Counted from the stretch's first letter, positions 41,453-52,751 are shown. The stretch is DNA of 64,000 nucleotides from Streptomyces sp. NBC_01231 (GCA_035999765.1 CP108521.1:1922001-1986000), one strand, 5' to 3'. The notes: a model not told the origin generated them from the sequence alone. Translations and numbers: made by a program.

Positions 41453-42171
41453 TTCGCTGCCTCGCTCCCCTGCGTCTCCTGCTTCTTCCGCGTCTCCTGC
41501 TTTTTCTGCTTCTCCTGCGTCCCCTGCTCCTGGGCGGCCGCCTCCTCCGCCTCGGCGGACTCCCGGCGGACCGTGACGACCCGCTGGATCAGCGTGACCA
41601 GGCTGCCGACGGCGACGATCCACAGGGCGACGGGCAGCAGGTACTGGATGCCGGGCACACCGAACGTGTGCATGCCCGCGAGACCGGCCGCGACCAGGGA
41701 GATCACCAGCCGCTCGGCCCGCTCGACGAGCCCGTTCACGGCGACCGGCAGGCCGATGGACTCGCCGCGCGCCTTGGTGTACGACACCACCTGGCCGCTC
41801 GCCAGGCAGAAGATCGAGACCGCGCACAGGACGTTGTCGTCGCCACCTCCCGCGTACCAGAGGGCGAAGCCGCCGAAGATCGCGCTGTCGGCGACCCGGT
41901 CGAGCGTGGAGTCCAGGAAGGCGCCCCAGCGGCTGGAGCGGCCGAGCTGGCGGGCCATGTTTCCGTCGACGAGGTCCGAGAACACGAAGAGTGTGATCAC
42001 GATCGTGCCCCAGAAGAGCTCGCCCCTGGGATAGAAGACCAGCGCCCCCGCGACCACCCCGGCCGTGCCGAGAAGCGTGACCGTGTCGGGGCTGACGCCC
42101 CGCCGGATGAGAAACGCGGCGAACGGTGTGAGGACACGCGTGAAGAATGCACGCGCGTACTTGTTCAGCAT
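41449..42171 (-). CDS. pgsA: Phosphatidylinositol phosphate synthase (CDP-alcohol phosphotransferase)
   Basis: A 240-aa integral membrane enzyme joining CDP-diacylglycerol to inositol phosphate. The CDP-OH-P motif is perfect: D-G-NM-A-R-(8)-G-(3)-D-(3)-D in DLVDGNMARQLGRSS...GAFLDSTLD. About six helices. The last ~35 residues are a charged, repetitive Glu/Lys/Gln tail (EKQKKQETRKKQET). ATG start. Heads the PI mannoside operon. The 306-bp divergent gap (42172-42478) to the EF-G-like gene should carry both promoters; I see no other gene in it. Confidence 0.94.
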   Translation of the reverse strand: MLNKYARAFFTRVLTPFAAFLIRRGVSPDTVTLLGTAGVVAGALVFYPRGELFWGTIVITLFVFSDLVDGNMARQLGRSSRWGAFLDSTLDRVADSAIFGGFALWYAGGGDDNVLCAVSIFCLASGQVVSYTKARGESIGLPVAVNGLVERAERLVISLVAAGLAGMHTFGVPGIQYLLPVALWIVAVGSLVTLIQRVVTVRRESAEAEEAAAQEQGTQEKQKKQETRKKQETQGSEAAK

Positions 42172-42478
42172 GGCCTTCCCGACGGTCGGTGTGGCCGAGC
42201 GGCCCCTGCTGGCCACCGGCTGGCCCATCGTAGCCACGCGCGCGCGTGAGTGACGGGCGGGCACTGTCGGTCCCGTGTCACGGCAGGGCGGCAGCGAGGG
42301 CACGGACGGGATCCCGCTCCCGGGGCCGGCCCCCTGGCGATCGCGTCCGCCGTATGGACGCACCGTGACGGGAGTGGAAAGCTCGAAGGACACCGCGGGC
42401 GTCGCCGGAGCCGCCACTGCACGCGGATCCCGCGTGTCCGCGCCCACAGTGACCTCACCGTGCACGGGAGGCAAGGCC

Positions 42479-44677
42479 ATGGGCGACAAGGCGAACACAC
42501 ACCCCGGAGCCGCCGGCAGGGCTACAGCGGCCGACCAACCCGCGTCCGTACGGAATGTGGTGCTGGTCGGCCACTCCGGTTCGGGCAAGACGACGTTGGT
42601 GGAGGCTCTCGCGCTGACAGCGGGAGCGGTGAACCGGGCGGGCCGCGTGGAGGACGGCGGCACCGTCTCCGACTACGACGAGATCGAGCACCGGCAGCAG
42701 CGCTCGGTGCAGCTCTCCCTGGTACCCGTCGAATGGGGCGGATACAAGATCAATCTTCTGGACACACCCGGATACGCCGACTTCGTCGGAGAACTCAGGG
42801 CCGGTCTGCGAGCGGCGGACGCGGCCCTTTTCGTCGTCTCCGCCTCGGACGGGGTGGACGGCTCGACCCGCATGGTCTGGGAGGAGTGCGCGGCCGTCGG
42901 CATGCCGCGGGCGATCGTGGTCACGCATCTGGAATCCGCCCGGGCGGACTTCGAGGGGATGACACGGATCTGCGCGGAGGCCTTCGGCCGCGACGACCCG
43001 GACGCCGTACTGCCGCTGTACCTGCCGCTGCGCGGCCCGCAGGCACCGGACGGGCACGCGCCGGTGACCGGGCTGATCGGGCTGCTGTCCCAGAAGCTGT
43101 TCGACTACGCCTCCGGGGAGCGCGAGGAGTCCGAGCCGGTCGAGGGCCAGCTGCCGCTGATCGAGGAGGCCCGCAACCGGCTGATCGAGGGGATCATCTC
43201 GGAGAGCGAGGACGAGACCCTCATGGACCGCTATCTCGGCGGCGAGCAGGTCGATGTCAAGACGCTGATCGAGGACCTGGAGCGGGCCGTCGCGCGCGGT
43301 GTCTTCTTCCCGGTCCTGGCCGCCGCCCCCGCGGCCGAGGGCGCCCGGGCGGGGCTCGGCACGGTCGAGCTCCTCGAACTGATCACCGGTGGCTTCCCGA
43401 CCCCGCTGGAGCGGGAGGCCCCCCGGGTCACCACGGTGGACGGCGAGCCGCGCCGGCTGAAGCTGTGCGATCCGAACGGGCCGCTGGCCGCGGAGGTCGT
43501 GAAGACCTCGTCCGACCCCTACGTCGGCCGGGTCTCGCTGGTGCGGGTCTTCTCGGGCACGCTGCGTCCGGACCAGACCGTTCATGTCTCCGGGCACGGG
43601 CTCACCGACCGCGGGCACGAGGACCATGACGTCGACGAGCGGATCGGCGCCCTGTCCGCGCCGTTCGGGAAACAGCAGCGGGCGCTGACCCACTGCATCG
43701 CCGGTGATCTCGCGTGCGTGGCGAAGCTGAGCCGCGCGGAAACCGGGGACACGCTCTCGGCCAAGGACGATCCGCTGCTCATGGAGCCCTGGGAGATGCC
43801 GGACCCGCTGCTGCCGCTCGCCATCCAGGCGCACAGCAAGGCCGACGAGGACAAGCTCTCGCAGGGCCTGTCCCGGCTGGTCGCCGAGGACCCGACGATG
43901 CGGCTGGAGCACAACCAGGACACCCATCAGGTGGTGCTGTGGTGTCTGGGAGAGGCGCACGCCGATGTCGCGCTGGAACGGCTGCGCACCCGCTACGGGG
44001 TCCAGGTCGACGTCGTCCCGCACCGGGTCTCCCTGCGGGAGACGTTCGCGGACAGGTCGGCGGGGCGCGGCCGGCACGTGAAGCAGTCCGGCGGGCACGG
44101 GCAGTTCGCCATCTGCGAGATCGAGGTGGAGCCGCTGCCGGGCGGATCCGGCATCGAGTTCGTGGACAAGGTGGTCGGCGGGGCGGTGCCGCGCCAGTTC
44201 ATCCCGTCCGTGGAGAAGGGCATCAGGGCCCAGGCCGCCAAGGGGGTCGCGGCGTCCCACCCGCTCATCGACGTCCGGGTCACCCTGCTGGACGGCAAGG
44301 CGCACTCCGTGGACTCCTCCGACGCCGCGTTCCAGACGGCGGGCGCACTGGCCCTGCGGGAGGCCGCGGCCGACGCGAAGATCCATCTGCTGGAACCGGT
44401 CGCCGAGGTGAGCGTGCTGGTCGGCGACGACTACGTGGGTGCCGTGATGAGCGACCTGTCGGGGCGGCGCGGCCGGGTGCTGGGCACGGAACAGACCAGT
44501 GGTGGACGGACCTTGGTCAGGGCCGAGGTGCCGGAGATCGAGATCGGCCGGTACGCCGTCGATCTGCGCTCCCTGTCCCACGGCACGGCCCGGTTCAGCC
44601 GTACGTACGCGCGGCACGAGCCGATGCCGGCCCAGATCGCCGAAAGGATCCGTGAAGAGGTGGGCAGCGCCTCGTAG
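42479..44677 (+). CDS. Elongation factor G-like GTPase (EF-G2 type)
   Basis: A 732-aa paralogue of EF-G of the actinobacterial EF-G2 group. G1 is GHSGSGKTT (31-39) and G3 DTPG (95-98), but switch I reads RQQRSVQL in place of the ERGITI-type sequence, and G4 is T149-H-L-E152 in place of NKxD. Domains II-V are recognisable (GRHVKQSGGHGQFAICEIEVEPL, FVDKVVGGAVPRQFIPSVEKG). The start is the ATG after GGGAGG (42466-42471); the frame is open upstream but without conservation. The homologue lacks translocation activity in some bacteria, so its role is unsettled. Confidence 0.92.
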   Translation: MGDKANTHPGAAGRATAADQPASVRNVVLVGHSGSGKTTLVEALALTAGAVNRAGRVEDGGTVSDYDEIEHRQQRSVQLSLVPVEWGGYKINLLDTPGYADFVGELRAGLRAADAALFVVSASDGVDGSTRMVWEECAAVGMPRAIVVTHLESARADFEGMTRICAEAFGRDDPDAVLPLYLPLRGPQAPDGHAPVTGLIGLLSQKLFDYASGEREESEPVEGQLPLIEEARNRLIEGIISESEDETLMDRYLGGEQVDVKTLIEDLERAVARGVFFPVLAAAPAAEGARAGLGTVELLELITGGFPTPLEREAPRVTTVDGEPRRLKLCDPNGPLAAEVVKTSSDPYVGRVSLVRVFSGTLRPDQTVHVSGHGLTDRGHEDHDVDERIGALSAPFGKQQRALTHCIAGDLACVAKLSRAETGDTLSAKDDPLLMEPWEMPDPLLPLAIQAHSKADEDKLSQGLSRLVAEDPTMRLEHNQDTHQVVLWCLGEAHADVALERLRTRYGVQVDVVPHRVSLRETFADRSAGRGRHVKQSGGHGQFAICEIEVEPLPGGSGIEFVDKVVGGAVPRQFIPSVEKGIRAQAAKGVAASHPLIDVRVTLLDGKAHSVDSSDAAFQTAGALALREAAADAKIHLLEPVAEVSVLVGDDYVGAVMSDLSGRRGRVLGTEQTSGGRTLVRAEVPEIEIGRYAVDLRSLSHGTARFSRTYARHEPMPAQIAERIREEVGSAS

Positions 44678-44880
44678 TTGGCGACACGCCCCAGACGTGC
44701 CGTTTGTGGAACGGTCCCCTCCGTGCAGGCGGGCGGCTTCGGCCGTCCGTCGACGGATATGGGCCCTTGCCCACCGAATGTCGGCGCCTGCGGATACGCT
44801 GATGACCTGATCAACAGGTGTGCGGGGCACGGAAGTCGGGAAGGCCGCAGGTGCAGGAGCGGCGGCGATCGGGGGCGGGA

Positions 44881-46539
44881 ATGACCGTTGACGGCGGTTA
44901 CGCGGACATCTTCGGTCCGCAGGTGCCGCGCACGGGCGACGGAGGCCAGACGTCGACGTTCGCGCTGGCCTCGGCGGCCTATCGGGACAATCCGGTGGAG
45001 GAGATCCTCAAGGCCAACAACGAGTGGCACGAATCGGCCGTCAAAGGCGGCCGCAAGTGGGCGAAGATCCTGCGCCCCAACCTGGGCGAGGCGTTCTCCA
45101 CCGCCGTGGTCGCCCGCATGCTCGGCGCGGGCCGCAAGCCGCTCATCCAGTCCTTCGGCGCGGAGCCGCAGGTCGTGGTCGAGCACTGCCTCGCGGCGAA
45201 CAACCTCCGCCGGGACCGGGACAACCTGCTGACCATCGTCATGGTGCTGTGCGGGCTGCTGTTCCTGCCCGGGCTGTTGATCTGGCTGCTGGTCTTCCAG
45301 ATCCGTACGACCATCGCGAAGCAGGAGGGCCGGGCCGGCGCCCTCGGCACCGCGCTGCTCGTGGCGGTCGGCGCCCTCGCCGTGCTCTTCCTGGTCAAGA
45401 TGCCGTTCACGGGCTTCTGGGCCTGGTACGCGCGTGCGGCGGTGGTCCTGCCGGTGGTCGGCTGGTTCTGGGCCAAGCAGATCTGCGAGCGCACGGCGAG
45501 GGACCTGAGGGAGCGCTGGGGCAGCCTGCTGGCCGGCAGCAGCGTCGGGGCGAAGGTGCCCGAGGCGGTACCGACCGGGCCGCGTGAGACCGCCGCCGAG
45601 CAACTGCGCCAGTCCCTCGCCAAGTTGAGCGCCGAGCAGCAGTCCAACGCCGTGTTCTACGCCGGTCCCAAGGGCATACTCGGCATGGGCACCCGTTGGG
45701 GCAGCTGGCAGCTCGCCGAGAACCTGGTGGCCGCCGATCCCACCCGCGAGATCCACCCCTTCCGCAGCTGGGACGTCATACGCTCGATCCACGACCAGCT
45801 GCGGATGCTGGAGCGCGGCCCGTTGAACACCGGCGGTTTCCCGAAGCCGTCGATACGGCACTGGGTCGTCACCCCCATCGCGGAGAACGCGAAGGAGGTG
45901 TCCCGGCCCGAGGGCACGGACGTGGAGGCGTACCAGGTCAAGTCGCACGCCATCCAGGACATCTGCAACAAGCAGCAGTTCGGCGCGGGCGACCGGCACT
46001 ACCTGGGCGTGCAGTGGACGCTGTGGGAAGGGCAGCTGGTCATCACCATGCTGATCACGGTGACCGTGCTGCACGAGACCCTGCGCATCGAGGTGACCGG
46101 GCACGCGCTGGGACCGGTGCACGGGCTGTTCACCTCGAAGCCGGCGGCCAAGGAGAAGGAAGTCCAGAAGTCGCTGAAGTTCTGGGAGACCCGGAAGGTG
46201 AAGCTGCCGCTGGTCGACGCGGACGAGGTGGTCCGGCTGACGGCCCGGGCGCCGCTGACCTGGTATCCGCCGCTGCTCAACTGGCTCGGCGGCAGCCTGG
46301 CGCTCCCCGAGCCCTTCGGACTGCGGCACGCCTGGGCGGACAAGCCGTGGCGGCACCGCTTCATGGCTGACGACGCGCTGCGGGCCGCGACGCCGGTGCT
46401 GAGGGTGGTGCACTCGGCGGCGATCCGGGTCCTGACCGAGAACGGCGTGGACACGGACAAGTTCGGCACGCGGTCGGCGTTCCTGAGTACGGCGGTGCAG
46501 GACACGACACCGAGCAAGGCGGACCTGTACGACGCCTAG
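44881..46539 (+). CDS. Uncharacterised integral membrane protein
   Basis: A 552-aa protein (ATG start; a GTG at 44851 in frame is possible). Three membrane helices cluster at ~115-140, 156-172 and 181-199; a large soluble C-terminal part follows, with KSHAIQDICNKQQFGAGDRHYLGVQWTLW and one further hydrophobic stretch (LVITMLITVTVLHETLRIEV). I recognise no catalytic motif or named family. It lies between the EF-G-like gene and a HIT gene, and a strong terminator follows. Confidence 0.75.
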   Translation: MTVDGGYADIFGPQVPRTGDGGQTSTFALASAAYRDNPVEEILKANNEWHESAVKGGRKWAKILRPNLGEAFSTAVVARMLGAGRKPLIQSFGAEPQVVVEHCLAANNLRRDRDNLLTIVMVLCGLLFLPGLLIWLLVFQIRTTIAKQEGRAGALGTALLVAVGALAVLFLVKMPFTGFWAWYARAAVVLPVVGWFWAKQICERTARDLRERWGSLLAGSSVGAKVPEAVPTGPRETAAEQLRQSLAKLSAEQQSNAVFYAGPKGILGMGTRWGSWQLAENLVAADPTREIHPFRSWDVIRSIHDQLRMLERGPLNTGGFPKPSIRHWVVTPIAENAKEVSRPEGTDVEAYQVKSHAIQDICNKQQFGAGDRHYLGVQWTLWEGQLVITMLITVTVLHETLRIEVTGHALGPVHGLFTSKPAAKEKEVQKSLKFWETRKVKLPLVDADEVVRLTARAPLTWYPPLLNWLGGSLALPEPFGLRHAWADKPWRHRFMADDALRAATPVLRVVHSAAIRVLTENGVDTDKFGTRSAFLSTAVQDTTPSKADLYDA

Positions 46540-46563
46540 AGAGGCCCTGGACCCGCCAAGCCA

Positions 46564-46599
46564 TGAGGGGCTGCCCCGAAAGCCGGGAGCAGCCCCTCA
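46564..46599. terminator. Terminator between the membrane protein gene and the HIT gene
   Basis: 11-bp stem TGAGGGGCTGC / GCAGCCCCTCA with a further internal CCCG/CGGG pairing, between convergent genes. Confidence 0.75.
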
Positions 46600-46620
46600 C
46601 CCGTCCACGAGGTGTTCAGT

Positions 46621-47169
46621 TCAGGCCGTCGGCCAGGCCTCCGCCAGCATCTTCCGCGTGTCCGCCAGCAGCTGCGGCAGCACCCGGGTGTGGCCGACCA
46701 CCGGCATGAAGTTGGTGTCGCCGCCCCAGCGCGGGACGAGGTGCTGGTGGAGATGGGCGGCGATACCGGCGCCGGCCACGGCCCCCTGGTTCATGCCGAT
46801 GTTGAAGCCGTGGGCGCCGGAAGCGGTCCGCAGAGCGGTCATCGCCTGCTTGGTCAGCGCGGCCAGCTCCACCGTCTCCGTTTCCGTGAGGTCCGTGTAG
46901 TCGGCGACGTGACGGTAGGGGACGACCATCAGGTGGCCGCCGTTGTACGGGTACAGGTTGAGCACGGCGTAGACCTGCTCACCGCGCCGGACGACCAGCC
47001 CGTCCTCGTCGGACTTGGCCGGGATCGAGCAGAAGGGACAGCCGTCGTCGGCACCCGGGCCGGTCGGCTTGTTCTCGCCCTGGATGTAGGCCATCCGATG
47101 GGGCGTCCACAGACGCTGGAACGCGTCCTGGGTCCCCACGCCCCACTGCTGCTCCGGCTCACTCGTCAT
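46621..47169 (-). CDS. HIT domain hydrolase/phosphorylase (Ap4A phosphorylase-like)
   Basis: A 182-aa histidine-triad protein. The triad is HLHQHLVPR (H-x-H-x-H), and CPFCSIPA near residue 45 matches Rv2613c-like Ap4A phosphorylases, whose gene also lies beside thrS and pgsA in mycobacteria. I use the ATG of MTSEPEQQWG; an ATG four codons earlier is possible. It likely handles dinucleoside polyphosphates or related nucleotides. Confidence 0.9.
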   Translation of the reverse strand: MTSEPEQQWGVGTQDAFQRLWTPHRMAYIQGENKPTGPGADDGCPFCSIPAKSDEDGLVVRRGEQVYAVLNLYPYNGGHLMVVPYRHVADYTDLTETETVELAALTKQAMTALRTASGAHGFNIGMNQGAVAGAGIAAHLHQHLVPRWGGDTNFMPVVGHTRVLPQLLADTRKMLAEAWPTA

Positions 47170-47247
47170 GCAATGCAGCATATTGCTTCGCCCGGGCGCG
47201 GCGTGTCGTCGGGGTTACGGGAGAGACGTCCCGGCCAAGCTGGGCCG

Positions 47248-47910
47248 ATGGACGACGACAACCGGACGGCACGCTGGGAGCGACGCGCGGGGATTCCGCT
47301 CGGGGTCGCCTCACTGCTCTTTCTCGGCTCGTACGGAGTGCGCATTCTGGGAGACGGGCTGCCCGAGCCCGTTCTCGACCTGTCCCTGGCGGTCCTGTAC
47401 GGCTCCTGGGCACTGTTCGTCGTGGACTACGTGGTGCGCTGGCGTCTGAGCGGCGAGGGGCCGGGGTTTGTCCACCGGCACTGGCTGGACTCGCTGGTCG
47501 TCGTGCTGCCCCTGCTGCGGCCGGTGCGCATCGTGCGGGCCTACGACGCCATGCAGGACCGCCGCCAGGGGGAACCCCGGCTGAATCTGCAGGCACGGGT
47601 CATGCTCTACGCGGGCCTGGCGTCCACACTGCTCGGCCTGTCCGCCGCCCTCGCCGTGTACCACTACGAGCACGACGCCCCGGGCGCCTCGATCCGCACG
47701 TTCGGCGACGCGCTGTGGTGGGCGGTCTCCACGCTGGCGACCGTGGGCTACGGCGACGTCGTCCCCGTGACCACGATGGGGCGGCTGATCGCGGTGCTCC
47801 TGATGGGCTGCGGCCTCGCCCTGCTGGGCGCGGTGACGGGGTCGTTCTCGTCGTATCTGATGCAGCGGTTCGCACGGGCCGGGGACAACCTGGGGCCCCC
47901 GGGACGATGA
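47248..47910 (+). CDS. Potassium channel protein
   Basis: A 220-aa voltage-gated-like K+ channel subunit. The selectivity filter TVGYGD sits in STLATVGYGDVVPVTTMGR; helices precede it (PLGVASLLFLGSYGVRIL; DLSLAVLYGSWALFVVDYVV) and an S4-like basic segment LLRPVRIVRAY is present. No RCK domain. ATG start. Convergent with thrS; a GGGCCCCCG / CGGGGGCCC stem spans its last codons and the gap (47893-47924) and may terminate both. Confidence 0.9.
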   Translation: MDDDNRTARWERRAGIPLGVASLLFLGSYGVRILGDGLPEPVLDLSLAVLYGSWALFVVDYVVRWRLSGEGPGFVHRHWLDSLVVVLPLLRPVRIVRAYDAMQDRRQGEPRLNLQARVMLYAGLASTLLGLSAALAVYHYEHDAPGASIRTFGDALWWAVSTLATVGYGDVVPVTTMGRLIAVLLMGCGLALLGAVTGSFSSYLMQRFARAGDNLGPPGR

Positions 47911-47938
47911 CGTCACGGGGGCCCACGGCACGTACGCG

Positions 47939-49915
<1,977 letters not shown>

Positions 49916-50005
49916 CGGTCTCTCCTGACTGAAGGCGGATGCGGGTGCCGTACCGAGACACGCGCAAGAGGCGATCGTACCGACCCGGGCCCGCCCTCCG
50001 CGAAG

Positions 50006-51268
50006 TCAGTCCCCGCCGCAGGCCTCCTCGAAGAAGGCGGTGATCTCGGCGGTCTCCTGAAGGGACTTCATCAGCCGGTCCCGTTCGGCCTCGTCCACCT
50101 GCACCGGTACGACCTCGGACGCGTCCGTGAGCCGCCGGAAGCCGCCCCGGCTCTCCAACCGCCCGAGCACCCGGACCGGCATCCCGACGAGGTGGGCGTG
50201 CCCGGCGATCCGGTACGACTCCTCGTCCAGCGTGAGCCGGACGTGCGGGACCTCCGCGCCCGTGATCACCCGCAGCCGCACCGATCCCTCGCCACGCGGC
50301 CCCGACCTGCGCATCCGGACCACCGCTCCGGTGATCCGCACCGGCACCGAGGGCTCCTCGCGCAGGAAGCGGGCGCCGGCCTCCCGCAGTACGGGCAGGT
50401 CCCCCGGCGAGAACTCGACGGCTTCCACGGGGGCCGCGCACCCGTCGGGGACACCGGCCGCCGGTGCCCACTCGACGGAGATGCGGGCACCCTCCGTACC
50501 GCGCACAAGGGTGATCAGCGACTCGGTGAGCTCGCGGCTGACGCCTGCCGCCACCGCGCCGTCGAAGGCGTCCATGCCGCCGGTGGCCCGCTGGTAGTCG
50601 ATGGCCTCGCGGGCGGCGAACAGGGCGTGGTGCAGGCGTACGGCGAGCGGGCGGCCGGTGCCGACGGGCACGAACGCGGTCAGACGGCGGCCCTCCGCCG
50701 CGGAACCGACGAGGACGTTCTCCAGGGAAGCGGCGGCGGTACGGCGGTACCGGGCGCCGTAGTAGCCGGCACGCGCGCGGGTGGCGAGCGCCCCGGCGAG
50801 CAGCATCTGGCGGGCGGCCGCGCGCAGTTGTTCCTCGACGGTCCAGGGCACGGCGCCGGCCGGGCCGGCCGGGGCGTCGCGCCACCAGCGGATCTCGTCG
50901 CTGGGCACGGCGAGGGAGACCAGCACCTCGCGCGCGGAGGGCGCCCCGCTGCGGGACAGCGCGACCAGCGCCTCGCCGAGCAGGTCGTCGCTGTCCGGGA
51001 AGGCGCGGCTCTCCGGCACCAGCAGACTCGTCCCGCCGCCGCCCGGTCCGGGCGGGGTCCAGCGGCCGTAGCGTCCGGCCGCTCCCCCGCGCCGCTGCCA
51101 GCCGTGCCGCCGCAACAGGGCGCCGAGGACGGCGGGGTCGACGTCGGCGGGGTCGGGCGGACGGTTCCAGGCGACGGCACCCTGGGCGTCCTGGGCCCCC
51201 TCGGCGCCTGCGTCCACGGGATGCGGTCGGACGGACCGCAGTGGCTCCCCCGGCGGGCGGTGCGTCAT
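50006..51268 (-). CDS. Uncharacterised protein coupled to a DUF4365 gene
   Basis: A 420-aa soluble protein starting at ATG (MTHRPPGEPLRSVRP). Residues ~1-60 are Pro/Gly-rich; a helical middle follows; the C-terminal ~110 residues (VPVRITGAVVRMRR...GSVRLRVITG...MPVRVLGRLESRGGFRRLTDASEVVPV) look like an OB-type beta-barrel, so nucleic-acid binding is possible. No catalytic motif is seen. Its start overlaps the DUF4365 stop by ATGA, so the two are made together. No family name can be given. Confidence 0.72.
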   Translation of the reverse strand: MTHRPPGEPLRSVRPHPVDAGAEGAQDAQGAVAWNRPPDPADVDPAVLGALLRRHGWQRRGGAAGRYGRWTPPGPGGGGTSLLVPESRAFPDSDDLLGEALVALSRSGAPSAREVLVSLAVPSDEIRWWRDAPAGPAGAVPWTVEEQLRAAARQMLLAGALATRARAGYYGARYRRTAAASLENVLVGSAAEGRRLTAFVPVGTGRPLAVRLHHALFAAREAIDYQRATGGMDAFDGAVAAGVSRELTESLITLVRGTEGARISVEWAPAAGVPDGCAAPVEAVEFSPGDLPVLREAGARFLREEPSVPVRITGAVVRMRRSGPRGEGSVRLRVITGAEVPHVRLTLDEESYRIAGHAHLVGMPVRVLGRLESRGGFRRLTDASEVVPVQVDEAERDRLMKSLQETAEITAFFEEACGGD

Positions 51269-51831
51269 GGTCTGCCTCCCGTCCCGACGCGCGTCATGAT
51301 CTCGCAGAGCGCCCGGTCGTCGAAGATGCGCGAGGTCGGTATCCGCACGGTGGTCCGGGTCCGGCCGGTGATGGGGTGTCCGGCGAGGTTGACCCAGTAG
51401 CAGCAGTGCCTGAGGTCGAGCCGGTCGTGACTGGCGCGCAGCCAGTCGTCCTGGGATCTCGGGACGAGCATCACGACCAGGATCTTGTGCACGGAGACCG
51501 GGGTGCGGGCCAGCTTGCGCAGGTGGTCGTTGTCGAGCGTGAACGAGAAGGAGCGGCCGGGAGGGTTCGGCGGGATCTGGTAGGTGCACTTGAGCTGCAC
51601 CTTGATGGTGACCTCGTCGTCGACGGTGTGTCCGGGTGCGCTGTGACTGACGTGCCAGTCGATGCCGTTGTCCGGAAACGGCTGGGACAACGAGCAGCCG
51701 GCCGCGGCCGAGACCGCGTGCAGGTAGCCCACCTGCAGTGTCTCCATGCAGGCGGTGGTGGCGAGTGTGCCGCGATGGGGTCCCGCACGTTCGGGCAGCA
51801 GCCCGCCCCGCTCGGGCTGCGCTATCGCCAT
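51265..51831 (-). CDS. DUF4365 domain protein (PD-(D/E)XK nuclease-like)
   Basis: A 188-aa protein. The order GIDWHVS (D58) then VTIKVQLKCT (Q79-x-K81) matches the D...QxK active-site layout of DUF4365, a restriction-endonuclease-fold family. An SFTLDNDHLRKL segment and a C-terminal LVVMLVPRSQDDW strand fit the fold. ATG start; in-frame upstream sequence is not conserved. It forms a translationally coupled pair with the 420-aa partner and is divergent from a DnaQ-like exonuclease. DNA or RNA cleavage is inferred, not shown. Confidence 0.8.
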   Translation of the reverse strand: MAIAQPERGGLLPERAGPHRGTLATTACMETLQVGYLHAVSAAAGCSLSQPFPDNGIDWHVSHSAPGHTVDDEVTIKVQLKCTYQIPPNPPGRSFSFTLDNDHLRKLARTPVSVHKILVVMLVPRSQDDWLRASHDRLDLRHCCYWVNLAGHPITGRTRTTVRIPTSRIFDDRALCEIMTRVGTGGRP

Positions 51832-52023
51832 GGCCAACAGCCTTCCCGGACAAGTGAAATGCCCACACCTGGGCCCAGTGAAATTCGCGTCGGGCCGCTG
51901 AACTGCAAGGACCCGTATTCCTGTTGTGTCCTTCCGGCGTACGCCGCAAACAGCCCGGGTATCACCAAACGGGGCAGACGACGGGGCGTCAGCTGCCGTG
52001 GGTGAATGAGGGGTTGTGTTGGT

Positions 52024-52749
52024 ATGGCTTGCTGGTACGAAGGGCCCCTGGCCGCTTTCGACACGGAGACCACGGGCGTGGACGTCGAGACCGACCGGAT
52101 CGTGTCGGCCGCCGTCGTCGTCCAGGACGGTCCGGGCACCCGGCCGCGGGTGACCCGGTGGCTGGTGAACCCGGGCGTCCCGGTGCCGGCCGGGGCGACG
52201 GAGGTGCACGGACTGACGGAGGAGCATCTGCAGCGCAACGGGCGCTGGCCCGCTCCGGTGATGTACGAGATAGCCGGCGCTCTCGCCGAACAGGCGGTGG
52301 TGGGACGCCCGTTGGTGGTGATGAACGCGCCGTTCGACCTGACGATCCTGGACCGGGAGTTGCGCCGCCACCGGGCCTCGTCCCTGGATCGCTGGTTCGA
52401 GTCGTCGCCCCTGCTGGTGCTCGACCCCCGGGTCCTCGACAAGCACCTCGACCGCTACCGCAAGGGCCGGCGCACCCTCACCGACCTGTGCGCGCACTAC
52501 GACGTCTCACTGGAGGGCGCGCACGACGCGGGCGCCGACGCGCTGGCCGCGCTGGACGTCGTCCGGGCCGTCGGGCGCCGGTTCGCGGCGCGGCTGGAGC
52601 GGCTGAGCGCGGCCGAACTGCACACGCTCCAGGCCGTGTGGCACGCGGCGCAGGCCCGGGGCCTGCAGGCCTGGTTCGCCCGCAGCGGTACGGAGGAGAC
52701 GGTGGACACGGCGTGGCCGCTGCGTCCGGACCTGCCGGCGGCGGCATGA
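52024..52749 (+). CDS. DnaQ-like 3'-5' exonuclease (DEDDh)
   Basis: A 241-aa exonuclease. ExoI motif AAFDTETTGVD, ExoII VVMNAPFDLTIL, and ExoIII GAHDAGADALAAL (His and Asp) make a full DEDDh site. I use the ATG at 52024 since GAGGGG (52008-52013) fits it; an ATG at 52006 adds six residues. A C-terminal extension (~180-241) has no recognised domain. It may trim DNA in repair, or act with the neighbouring DUF4365 pair. The 192-bp divergent gap upstream shows no other gene. Confidence 0.92.
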   Translation: MACWYEGPLAAFDTETTGVDVETDRIVSAAVVVQDGPGTRPRVTRWLVNPGVPVPAGATEVHGLTEEHLQRNGRWPAPVMYEIAGALAEQAVVGRPLVVMNAPFDLTILDRELRRHRASSLDRWFESSPLLVLDPRVLDKHLDRYRKGRRTLTDLCAHYDVSLEGAHDAGADALAALDVVRAVGRRFAARLERLSAAELHTLQAVWHAAQARGLQAWFARSGTEETVDTAWPLRPDLPAAA

Positions 52750-52751
52750 AG

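Noticed and set aside
42275..42478. 68-residue in-frame extension of the EF-G-like protein
   Set aside because: Not conserved in the family, and a clear SD GGGAGG precedes the internal ATG at 42479.
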